A stretch of DNA of 64,000 nt, taken from Candidatus Aminicenantota bacterium. Lineage in GTDB: Bacteria; Acidobacteriota; Aminicenantia; Aminicenantales; UBA4085. The number at the start of each line of letters is the position of its first letter. The first letter of the stretch is position 1. The stretch spans positions 127,195 to 191,194 of the forward strand of contig PLMN01000009.1 in assembly GCA_003141555.1 (NCBI GenBank), read 5' to 3'. The notes under the pieces were generated by a model that was not told the DNA's origin, made no database searches, and worked only from the letters and a program-made list of their open reading frames with translations. Positions 50,390-58,100 of this stretch are shown one piece after another. The translations under genes and the position numbers were made by a program.

Positions 50390-52699
50390 ATGAAAGCAAA
50401 TCAAGTAACGCGTCCCCTCTTTCTGTCGATTTTCGCCGCGCTCTTTACGTTACTCGTCCTTGAGCCGGCCTTGGCCTCCGGCCAACGCGCCACACCCGAC
50501 GCCTACAACGTGATCTGGAACTCTCCCAGCAAGGACGCGCTCGGGTCCATGCCGCTCGGTAACGGCGATATCGGCCTGAACGTCTGGGCGGAGGCCTCGG
50601 GCGATATCCTTTTCTATATCGGAAAGACCGATTCCTGGGACGACAACAACCGCCTGGTCAAGGTCGGACGCGTTCGCGTTTCGCTGCGGCCCAACCCCTT
50701 CGCCGGGCCGGGCTTTCGCCAGGAGCTGCGCCTGCGGCAGGGCGAGATCATGATCAATGGCTTGGTCGAGGGCAAGCCGGTCAAGGCCCGCATCTGGGTC
50801 GAAGCGGATAATCCGGTTGTCCACGTCGAGACCGAAGGCGATATCCCGCTGACCGTGACGGCGGCCATCGAGCTATGGCGGACCGAGCGGACCGCCATGC
50901 CCGTGATTGAGGTCAGCGACACCTTTTATTCCGCCCCCGCGGACAAGCTCCAACCCACCGTGGTCGAACCCGACCTCGTCTTCCCCGGCTTAGCGGATGA
51001 GATCGCCTGGTGCCACCACAACGTCAAGTCGGTCGGCCCCGAGCTGTCCATGCGTTTCCAGGACCTGATGGACGCGCCGTGGAAAGACCCGCTCCTCAAC
51101 CGGACGTTTGGAGCGCTGGTCCGCGCCGAGAAAGGAAAGCGGCTCGACGACCGGCGCCTGGAGACGACACCCGCTCTCCGTCAGCACATCAGCGTCTATG
51201 TCCTGACGCGGCAACCGGTCACCTCGGAGTCCTGGCTCGCCTCGATCCGAGAGAAAGCCGGCGAAGTCAGCTCCATCCCCCTCGAGAAGCGCCGCGCCGC
51301 TCACTTGGCCTGGTGGGAAGCCTTTTGGGACCGCAGCCATATCGACATCCGCGACGCCTCACGCGGCGGCAGCCGCCCCGAATCCGCGACTGCCGGATTC
51401 GACGTCTCGCGCGGCTACGCCCTCCAGAGGTTCATCAACGCCTGCTCCGGCCGCGGCGCCTATCCGATCAAGTTCAACGGCAATATCTTCACGGTCGGCC
51501 GGCCCGGCAAGCCCGGCGACGCCGACTATCGCCTCTGGGGCCCCGGCTACTGGTGGCAAAACTCCCGCCTGCCCTACATCGGCTCGTGCGCCTCGGGGGA
51601 CTTCGACCTGATGCAGCCGTTTTTCCGGATGTTCGGCGGCGAGATCTTCGAGGTCTCCAAGTATCGGACCCGCCGGTATTTCGGCCATCCCGGCGCCTAC
51701 TTTGCCGAATGCGTCTTCCCCTGGGGCGCGGTCTTCATGCAATCGTACGGCTGGGAAGTCCCGGCCGCGGAACGCACCGACAAGCTGCAAACGGCCGGAT
51801 GGCACAAGTGGGAGTGGGTGGCCGGCCCCGAGCTGGCCTGGATGATGCTCGAGTACTTCGACTATACCGGGGACGCCGCCTTCCTCAGGAGCAAGGCCGT
51901 GCCGCTTTCGCTCGAAGTCATGACCTTCTTCGACCGCCACTACAAGACGGACGCCGCCGGGAAAATGGTCATGCATCCCTCGCAGGCCCTCGAGACCTGG
52001 TGGGACTGCACGAATCCCATGCCCGAGATCGCCGGGCTGAGGGCCATCGCAGCGCGCCTGCGGACCTTGCCGGAGGGAAGCCTCTCGGCCTCCGAGCGGG
52101 AATTCGTCCTCGCCTTCGAGAAGAAGATCCCCGAGCTTCCCGTCCGCGAGATGAACGGGGTCAAGATGCTCGCGCCGGCTGATAAGTTCGCGGACAAGAA
52201 GAACGTCGAGAATCCCGAGCTTTACGCCGTCTTTCCGTTCCGCCTTTGCTCCTTCGAGAAGACCAACGCCGGGCTCGGGCGGGAGGCCCTGCTCCACGTT
52301 CAGGACCAGGGCGCTTTCGGCTGGCGGCAGGATGACGTCTTCAAGGCCTATCTCGGCCTTGCCGCCGAGGCCCGGGAGAACGTGGTCCTGCGCGCCGGAA
52401 AGAGCGACCCCGACTGCCGCTTCCCGGCTTTCTGGGGCCCGAACTACGACTGGACGCCCGACCAGGACCACGGCGGAATACTGATCAAGGCCGTCCAGTC
52501 GATGCTGGTCCAGACCGAGGGCCGGAAGATCTTCCTCCTGCCGGCCTGGCCGCGCGATTGGGACGCGGACTTCAAGCTGCACGCGCCGTTCCAGACCGTG
52601 ATCGAGGGCCGCGTCAAGGACGGCAAGCTCCAGAATTGGACGGTCACGCCGGCCTCGCGCCGGGTGGATGTCGTCCTCGGCGAAGGATGGAAGCGCTGA
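50390..52699 (+). CDS. Secreted glycoside-hydrolase-like protein (DUF5703/GH95-like)
   Basis: A 769-residue exported protein (signal peptide residues 1-29). 'DAYNVIWNSPSKDALGSMPLGNGDIGLNVW' opens an N-terminal beta-sandwich region, as in GH95/GH65-like enzymes. The central alpha/alpha barrel is marked by 'FINACSGRGAYPIKFNGNIFTV' near residue 345 and 'LWGPGYWWQNSRLPY' near 380, with acidic residues close by. From memory this matches the family annotated as DUF5703, often beside fucosidases. Here the next gene, convergent, is a GH29 alpha-L-fucosidase, so a role in fucosylated or related glycan breakdown is inferred. The exact substrate and catalytic residues are not assigned. Confidence 0.72.
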   Translation: MKANQVTRPLFLSIFAALFTLLVLEPALASGQRATPDAYNVIWNSPSKDALGSMPLGNGDIGLNVWAEASGDILFYIGKTDSWDDNNRLVKVGRVRVSLRPNPFAGPGFRQELRLRQGEIMINGLVEGKPVKARIWVEADNPVVHVETEGDIPLTVTAAIELWRTERTAMPVIEVSDTFYSAPADKLQPTVVEPDLVFPGLADEIAWCHHNVKSVGPELSMRFQDLMDAPWKDPLLNRTFGALVRAEKGKRLDDRRLETTPALRQHISVYVLTRQPVTSESWLASIREKAGEVSSIPLEKRRAAHLAWWEAFWDRSHIDIRDASRGGSRPESATAGFDVSRGYALQRFINACSGRGAYPIKFNGNIFTVGRPGKPGDADYRLWGPGYWWQNSRLPYIGSCASGDFDLMQPFFRMFGGEIFEVSKYRTRRYFGHPGAYFAECVFPWGAVFMQSYGWEVPAAERTDKLQTAGWHKWEWVAGPELAWMMLEYFDYTGDAAFLRSKAVPLSLEVMTFFDRHYKTDAAGKMVMHPSQALETWWDCTNPMPEIAGLRAIAARLRTLPEGSLSASEREFVLAFEKKIPELPVREMNGVKMLAPADKFADKKNVENPELYAVFPFRLCSFEKTNAGLGREALLHVQDQGAFGWRQDDVFKAYLGLAAEARENVVLRAGKSDPDCRFPAFWGPNYDWTPDQDHGGILIKAVQSMLVQTEGRKIFLLPAWPRDWDADFKLHAPFQTVIEGRVKDGKLQNWTVTPASRRVDVVLGEGWKR

Positions 52700-52711
52700 G
52701 CTGACCGCCGC

Positions 52712-54067
52712 TTATTTCATAAAGAGCTCCAGCACGGGAATCTCGACGGGCGGCTTCAGCGTGGGAAGCGTGAACGAAAGGTCATTGGGATTTTCCTTGC
52801 TCACGGGGCTGAACCGGATCTCGGAGGCATCGTGCAGGAACTGGGCGTATTTGACCTTCCCGGCGATGCCCGCGAAATTCAGCCTCTCGAGCGGATAGGC
52901 GAGCAGGTGGACATAGAGCCGGCGTGTCACCGGATTCCAGGTCAACAGCGTGTTCGGCGGCGCGACGAATTCCGCCGGGGCTTCCGTGCATCCGTAGATC
53001 GACCGGTTGTTGAGCTTCATCCATTCGCCCATGGCCTTCAGCCGGGCCTGGGCCCGTTCGTCGAACGTCCCTCTCGCCGTGGGACCGACGTTGAGGAGGA
53101 GATTGCCGCCCTTGCTCACCGACTCGGCAAGGAGCTCGATGAGCTGGGCCGGGCTCTTCCAGGACGTTTCGTCGCGGTAATATCCCCACGACCCGGAGAA
53201 GGTCTGGCATGTTTCCCAGGGGATCCGCTTGCCGTTGCGCTCGGGCCACTTGGCCACTTTTTCCTGTTCCGGCGTCGTGAAATCCCAGCCGCCTTCGACA
53301 TCCTCCAGGTCGAGCCGGTCGTCGACGATGATCCCGGGCTGCAGCGATCGGGCCAGCTTGAGCAGATTCTCGGAGTCCCAATCGGCCCGGCCCTTCCCGT
53401 TCTTTCCCGGGAAGGAGAAATCGAACCAGATGATGCTGATCTCGCCGTAATTCGTGAGCAGCTCCCGGACCTCGTTCTTGATGTACTCGCGGTATTTGTT
53501 CATGTCCTTGCCCGCGTTCAGCTTTGCGTAATCGGTGTCCTTCTCCTGGCCCTGCGGGTGGACCCGGTCGATCGTGTAATCGGGGTGATGCCAGTCGATG
53601 AGCGAATAGTAGAAGCCGACCTTCAGGCCTTCGGCCCGGAACGCCTCGACGTACTCCTTGACCACGTCCCTCCCGAAGGGCGTGTTCGTCACCTTGTAAT
53701 CGGTGTATTTCGAATCCCACTGGCAGAAGCCCTCGTGGTGCTTGGCGGTCAGGACGACGTATTTCATCCCGGCCGCCTTGGCCATCTTGGCCCATTCCTT
53801 GGGGTTGTAGAGGTCGGGGTTGAACGATTCGAAATATTTTTGGTACTGCTCGTTGGTCAGCCGCTCGTAGTTCTTGACCCACTCGTGCCTCGCCGGCAGG
53901 GCGTAAAGCCCCCAGTGGATGAACATTCCGAACCGGGCGTCGGTCCACCATTTCATCCGTTCGGCTTTCTGGGCTTCGGTCTCCTTCGGCAGCTGGGCCG
54001 TCGCGATCAAGGCCATCGTCGACAGGAGAATTCCCACGATCAGGAGTCTCAGGATTTTTGATTTCAT
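52712..54067 (-). CDS. Secreted GH29 alpha-L-fucosidase
   Basis: A 451-residue exported enzyme with a signal peptide (residues 1-24). The (beta/alpha)8 barrel is recognised by 'RFGMFIHWG' at 45-53, 'VVLTAKHHEGF' at 104-114 and 'IIWFDFSF' at 212-219, where Asp216 is the expected retaining nucleophile. The C-terminal beta domain follows from about residue 360. It removes terminal alpha-L-fucose from glycans outside the cytoplasm. It is convergent with the DUF5703-like gene and divergent from the toroid-like gene. A GGAACAATG-type start has only a weak ribosome-binding site. Confidence 0.92.
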   Translation of the reverse strand: MKSKILRLLIVGILLSTMALIATAQLPKETEAQKAERMKWWTDARFGMFIHWGLYALPARHEWVKNYERLTNEQYQKYFESFNPDLYNPKEWAKMAKAAGMKYVVLTAKHHEGFCQWDSKYTDYKVTNTPFGRDVVKEYVEAFRAEGLKVGFYYSLIDWHHPDYTIDRVHPQGQEKDTDYAKLNAGKDMNKYREYIKNEVRELLTNYGEISIIWFDFSFPGKNGKGRADWDSENLLKLARSLQPGIIVDDRLDLEDVEGGWDFTTPEQEKVAKWPERNGKRIPWETCQTFSGSWGYYRDETSWKSPAQLIELLAESVSKGGNLLLNVGPTARGTFDERAQARLKAMGEWMKLNNRSIYGCTEAPAEFVAPPNTLLTWNPVTRRLYVHLLAYPLERLNFAGIAGKVKYAQFLHDASEIRFSPVSKENPNDLSFTLPTLKPPVEIPVLELFMK

Positions 54068-54159
54068 TGTTCCGTCCTCATTTCCGAATTGGAATCCGCG
54101 TCCGGGATCCGTCTCGGATCAACATACCACAGGAGGACCGGAGGGGCCAAGGGAATTGC

Positions 54160-54187
54160 TTGTCCAAAGGGAGCCCGATAATATAAG
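54160..54187 (+). promoter_or_regulatory. Promoter with leaderless geometry for the toroid-like gene
   Basis: TTGTCC at 54160-54165, a 16-base spacer and TATAAG at 54182-54187; the ATG at 54197 follows after 9 bases, with no Shine-Dalgarno sequence between. Confidence 0.45.
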
Positions 54188-54196
54188 ATTTGCGCG

Positions 54197-56116
54197 ATGG
54201 ACCGCCGCGAAAAAACAACCTGCCTTCGGATGATTCCACTCCTGACCGCCGGGCTGATTTTGGCCGGGGCGATTATTCCCTCGTCTCCCCAGCGACCTGC
54301 CCCCTATCCGCTGGAAAAGACGGTTCAAGACCTCGTCCGCCCGGACGCCGCGTTCAAGGACTGGAAGCCGACCGGGGTGGACGAGCGCCTCTATGCCGAT
54401 CTGAGCGAGCCCATCGTCCGCCAGGCCGTCGCCTGGCAGGATGGAACCGGGCGGATCATCGACCCCTTTGTCCATACTGAGACCCCGACCGCGATGCCCC
54501 GCTTCGTCGGAGCCCTGGCCGGACTCATCCTACGCGGCCGCTGCCTGGATCTGGCGGACAATTGCCGCCGGGCGCTGACCGCCGCCGCCGAGGATCTGGC
54601 CGCGTCCGACCGCAAGCCGGTCGCCGGGGCGGAGTTTTACACCAAGGAGCTGATGCTCGGATATCTCGCCCTCAAGGACGGGACGGACGCCGCCACGGTC
54701 GCGCGCTGGAAGCGCCTCCTCGGCGGTTTCGATCCGGCCAAAAATTATGGCGTCGTCCTGGGCAAGCTCCCGGCGTCGGACCTGCAAAACTACACCACGT
54801 TCGGCCTGGCCGGAGAGATGTTCAAGACGAGCCAGGGGATCGCCGACAACCGGGCTTTCATCGAGGAGCATCTGGCCACCCAGCTTCCCCGCTTCACGGC
54901 GTTCGGAATGTATCGGGATCCCGCGAATCCGATGCTTTATGACGCGGTCCCGCGGATGAACCTGAGCCTGTTTGACTTTTTCGGATATGTAGGTCCCCGC
55001 CGCGGCGACCTCGACGAGCTCCTCCGGCGCGGCGCGCTCACGATGCTGTTGACGATGTCGCCGTCGGGAGAGGCGCCCTACGGGGGGCGCAGCAACCAAC
55101 AGAATTTCGCCGAGGCCATGGCCGCGATCATCTTCGAGTTCGAAGCCGCCCGATACAAGAAAGAGGGAGACCTCGTCCTGGCCGGCGTGTTCAAGCGGGC
55201 CGCCCGCCTGTCCACCCTTTCAGTCAGGCGCTGGCTCGACCTTCGGCCGGTCCGGTTCATCAAGAACGAATTCCCACCCGAGTCCCAGCACGGCCGGCAG
55301 AAGAGCTACGGCTACTATGGAGCCTACTCCCTCTTGATCGCCAGCCAATTCGGATTCGCCGGCCTCGTGGCCGACCCGTCGATCGAAGAGCGGCCGCTTC
55401 CCGTCGAGCGGGGAAGTTATGCCTTCGCCCTGGATGACGATTTTCACAAGGTCTTCGCCACGTGCGCCGGCTATCACCTCGAAATCGACACCCGGGCCGA
55501 CCTCCATTACGACGCCACGGGCCTGGGTCGGATCCAAAAGGCCGGAGTGCCCACCGAGACGGCCCTCTCGACGCCGATCGCGGCCAAGCCCGAGTTCCTG
55601 GTCTCGTCCCCCGAAGCGCCGCGCAACGTGGCGATCGGACCGGGTTGGGAAGAGGGCGGCCGCGCCCATTGGCTCTCCGATTGTTCATCCGAGATCGGAG
55701 GCGTGGAGTTCAAGTCTCTAGAACAAGGACCCCAGGGGGTAAAATTCGAGGTGATTTATAAAGGGCTTCCGGGATGCGACCGGTTGGTCGAGACCTACAC
55801 GTTGGGCAAGACGGGCCTCACGGTGATCTATGAGGCCGTCGGGCCGGTGGACGCCATTCTCGTCCAGGTTCCCATCATCATGACCGACGGCAGCCGGTCT
55901 TCAACGATCAAGGCCGGAAAGAATTCAATCCAGGTTTCCTACCGGGGGCATGTCTATGAGGTCGAATGTCTGAAGCCGTCCCAGGCGGCGGCGTCATTCG
56001 AGGCTTTCACCGCCCCCAACCGGAACGGCCTCTACAAGGTCGCGGTCTTCAAGTCGTCCGGCAAATCGATGACCTGCCGCTTCTCCCTCGAAACGGCGGG
56101 CGTTAGCGGCGATTGA
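54197..56116 (+). CDS. Exported protein of probable alpha/alpha-toroid fold
   Basis: A 639-residue protein with an N-terminal hydrophobic segment (about 12-28) serving as signal peptide. The first 390 residues look like paired helices, with conserved-looking 'TAMPRFVGALAGL', 'NYTTFGLAGEMFK' and 'PYGGRSNQQNFAEAMAAI' blocks; the last 240 residues are strand-rich. This two-part plan is seen in polysaccharide lyases and unsaturated glucuronyl hydrolase-like proteins, but I cannot name a family. It lies beside fucosidase and DUF5703-like genes, so glycan processing is plausible. Its 3' end overlaps the convergent LOG gene by 14 bases. Confidence 0.6.
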   Translation: MDRREKTTCLRMIPLLTAGLILAGAIIPSSPQRPAPYPLEKTVQDLVRPDAAFKDWKPTGVDERLYADLSEPIVRQAVAWQDGTGRIIDPFVHTETPTAMPRFVGALAGLILRGRCLDLADNCRRALTAAAEDLAASDRKPVAGAEFYTKELMLGYLALKDGTDAATVARWKRLLGGFDPAKNYGVVLGKLPASDLQNYTTFGLAGEMFKTSQGIADNRAFIEEHLATQLPRFTAFGMYRDPANPMLYDAVPRMNLSLFDFFGYVGPRRGDLDELLRRGALTMLLTMSPSGEAPYGGRSNQQNFAEAMAAIIFEFEAARYKKEGDLVLAGVFKRAARLSTLSVRRWLDLRPVRFIKNEFPPESQHGRQKSYGYYGAYSLLIASQFGFAGLVADPSIEERPLPVERGSYAFALDDDFHKVFATCAGYHLEIDTRADLHYDATGLGRIQKAGVPTETALSTPIAAKPEFLVSSPEAPRNVAIGPGWEEGGRAHWLSDCSSEIGGVEFKSLEQGPQGVKFEVIYKGLPGCDRLVETYTLGKTGLTVIYEAVGPVDAILVQVPIIMTDGSRSSTIKAGKNSIQVSYRGHVYEVECLKPSQAAASFEAFTAPNRNGLYKVAVFKSSGKSMTCRFSLETAGVSGD

Positions 56117-56684
56117 CCGCAAAGTTGATCGCATCCTTGCTCCAAGAGGCCGAATTTCGAAGAGCGGGGATCACGCCTTCCGGCTCGTCGACGAACGCCC
56201 ACATCTCCAGATGCCGCGGATGCATGAAGTTCTCGCGGACGCACTTCTCGAGCATCTGCCGCAACGGCTCGTAATACCCGTTGGTGTTCAGGATGACGAT
56301 GGGCTTCGTGAACTGGCCCAGTCGCTTCAGGGTAATGGCTTCCAACAATTCCTCGAGCGTTCCGGTTCCCCCGGGAAGAGCCACGAGACCGTCGACGCCT
56401 TCCAGGAACCTCGCCTTCCGCTCATGCATCGTTTCGGTGAACTCGAAGTCCGAGATGCCCTTGTGGGCCCATTCCACCTCGTTCATGAACTTGGGCATGA
56501 TGGCTTTGATTTTCCCGCCCCCGGCGAGAATCGTATCGGCGAGCTGGCCCATGAGCCCGACCGCTCCGCCGCCGCAAACGACGTCGATTTTTTCCTTGAG
56601 GAACTCTTTGGCCAGCCGCTCCGTCGCGCTGAAATACGACTTGTCGACCATGGCGCTCGAGGCGCAATAGACGCAGATTTTCAT
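56103..56684 (-). CDS. LOG-family nucleotide 5'-monophosphate phosphoribohydrolase
   Basis: A 193-residue Rossmann-type protein. 'CVYCASS' opens the first strand, 'VCGGGAVGLMG' near residue 36 is the phosphate loop, Arg in 'TMHERKARF' near 95 and 'LPGGTGTLEE' near 108 are the LOG hallmarks (PGGxGTxxE). LOG proteins cleave cytokinin or purine nucleoside monophosphates to base and ribose 5-phosphate; they were once misnamed lysine decarboxylases. The start at 56684, 'MKICVYC', has GAGGG 5 bases upstream and lies 11 bases after the nucleoside-hydrolase-like gene, suggesting an operon. A decayed copy of its 3' end is at 50218-50271. Confidence 0.9.
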   Translation of the reverse strand: MKICVYCASSAMVDKSYFSATERLAKEFLKEKIDVVCGGGAVGLMGQLADTILAGGGKIKAIMPKFMNEVEWAHKGISDFEFTETMHERKARFLEGVDGLVALPGGTGTLEELLEAITLKRLGQFTKPIVILNTNGYYEPLRQMLEKCVRENFMHPRHLEMWAFVDEPEGVIPALRNSASWSKDAINFAVNRR

Positions 56685-56695
56685 GCGGCCCTCGA

Positions 56696-57868
56696 TCACG
56701 GCAACGAGCAAAGAAGCGTTCTGAGGGCCGCCGTCAAGGCCGCCGGATAGCGTCCGGAGTCCCGGACGTGAAAAAGGAAACGGTTCCGAGAGCCCGAATC
56801 GGGGGACCATTCCGTGATGCCGTCGGCCCCGCACCGGACGCGGACGGGGTCGAAAGAATAAACCGCCGCCGACGCGGAGTTCTTGCCCTCACGAATTTGC
56901 CCGTCAGCCGCAATGGAGAACCCCGCGGCGTGGAAGAAGCCGGCCGTGCTCCACACGTTCCGATAATTGCGGCCCTGCCTCTCCAGGAGCGCTTCGTCCC
57001 GCGGTCCTTCCAGGTAGCGGAGCCAGCTCGGGCGGAGGGCCTCCGCTTCGGATTGGAAGCCCTTGTCCGAATCCCCCTGCTTGAACATGAAAGCGAAATA
57101 GTTCTGAAGATGGGGGGAAAGCCGCGGCAGGAAGTCCTTTTGCAGAAAACGATAATAAGTGCCGAACTCGCCGGCGGCCATGGGCTGATTTCCGCCCGGG
57201 ACGACCTCGAAACAGGGCAGCCAATAGAGCGGGCAGGGAAGATCGAAGAGGGCCGCGTAGGAGACGGGGTCCAGACTGACGTTGTATTCGAGACGGGCCG
57301 CCTTGGCCCGATCCGGCGTGCCGGATCCGGAATTGAGGTAGACGCCGGCGCATTTTTCAGCGAATAACTTCGGCTCCAGCCGCGCCGCGAGGGCCACGTC
57401 CCGGGACGATCCGACGATCGAAATTACAACGGGCAATCGCGAGGCGCGCATGAGCTTCAGCAGGGCCGTCACGCCGGTGGTCCCGGCCCGATTCTCGGGA
57501 CGCAGGGCCTCGGCCGGGTCCAGACGCCTCGGACATCCGGTCAGAACCGGCACCGCAACGCCCGTGATCCGGTTCATCTGGGCGACGGCGAGCACGTCGG
57601 GATCCGCCTTGAGATCCGACGGGGGATGATCGATCATGACGGCCAGAAGTTCGAATCGGCCTTGGGCGGCCAAGGCGAAAACGGTGGCCAGGTCGAAATG
57701 GTCGTCAGGGTCGGCGTGGGGGCGGAAGAGATCGGTGCAATGGATCAAGGCGAACTCGGGGTTCGCCGCCTCCGTGGCGGGCGGGAGCGCGGCCCGGGCC
57801 GATCCCCAATATGCCGCCACACCTCCGCCGACAGCTCCAAAAAATCCCCGGCGCGATAACGGAGTCAT
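56696..57868 (-). CDS. Tat-exported nucleoside-hydrolase-like protein
   Basis: A 390-residue protein beginning with a twin-arginine signal ('SRRGFFGAVGGG', residues 5-16). The mature start, 'HCTDLFRPHADPDDHFDLATVFALA' around residues 43-68, resembles the Asp-rich calcium site of inosine-uridine nucleoside hydrolases but is spaced differently. 'VISIVGSSRDVALA' near 147 matches the second conserved block ('GPLTNVALA' in the family). It is longer than cytoplasmic nucleoside hydrolases (about 310). It may split nucleosides in the periplasm. It shares an operon with the LOG protein, which splits nucleotides to the same kind of products. The ATG has an AAGGAGG site. Confidence 0.7.
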   Translation of the reverse strand: MTPLSRRGFFGAVGGGVAAYWGSARAALPPATEAANPEFALIHCTDLFRPHADPDDHFDLATVFALAAQGRFELLAVMIDHPPSDLKADPDVLAVAQMNRITGVAVPVLTGCPRRLDPAEALRPENRAGTTGVTALLKLMRASRLPVVISIVGSSRDVALAARLEPKLFAEKCAGVYLNSGSGTPDRAKAARLEYNVSLDPVSYAALFDLPCPLYWLPCFEVVPGGNQPMAAGEFGTYYRFLQKDFLPRLSPHLQNYFAFMFKQGDSDKGFQSEAEALRPSWLRYLEGPRDEALLERQGRNYRNVWSTAGFFHAAGFSIAADGQIREGKNSASAAVYSFDPVRVRCGADGITEWSPDSGSRNRFLFHVRDSGRYPAALTAALRTLLCSLP

Positions 57869-57942
57869 TCGCGATTCCTCCTTGATATTGACTATCCTCG
57901 GCCGATGCGCTAGACGAGCCCATCGCCTAATCCGTGAGGAGA

Positions 57943-57971
57943 GTGTAAGACCGGCCGCCCGGCGGTGTCAA
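57943..57971 (-). promoter_or_regulatory. Possible promoter of the nucleoside-hydrolase-like gene
   Basis: On the minus strand TTGACA (57966-57971), a 17-base spacer and TTACAC (57943-57948). The -10 box is poor. The start codon is 75 bases downstream. Confidence 0.4.
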
Positions 57972-58063
57972 TCGTCGGTCCTTTCGGGTTTCCGCGAACA
58001 GGTCTTTTCGAGCATGGCCGGGAAAATCGCCGGCTTCACGATCCGGATTCGGCGATCCTCGTA

Positions 58064-58096
58064 TTGACATCATCCCGACCGGAATTTATGCTTGTC
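58064..58096 (+). promoter_or_regulatory. Promoter/operator element B of the second xanthine dehydrogenase operon
   Basis: TTGACA (58064-58069), a 17-base spacer and TATGCT (58087-58092), then TGTC. It is 30/33 identical to the element at 27587-27619. The ATG at 58101 comes 8 bases after the -10 box, so here the message should be leaderless, whereas the other operon has a leader of about 75 bases. Confidence 0.75.
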
Positions 58097-58100
58097 GGCG

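Noticed and set aside
58092-58100. TTG start for xdhA three codons upstream
   Set aside because: The codon overlaps the last base of the -10 box, so it could not be in the transcript; ATG at 58101 is the first possible start.
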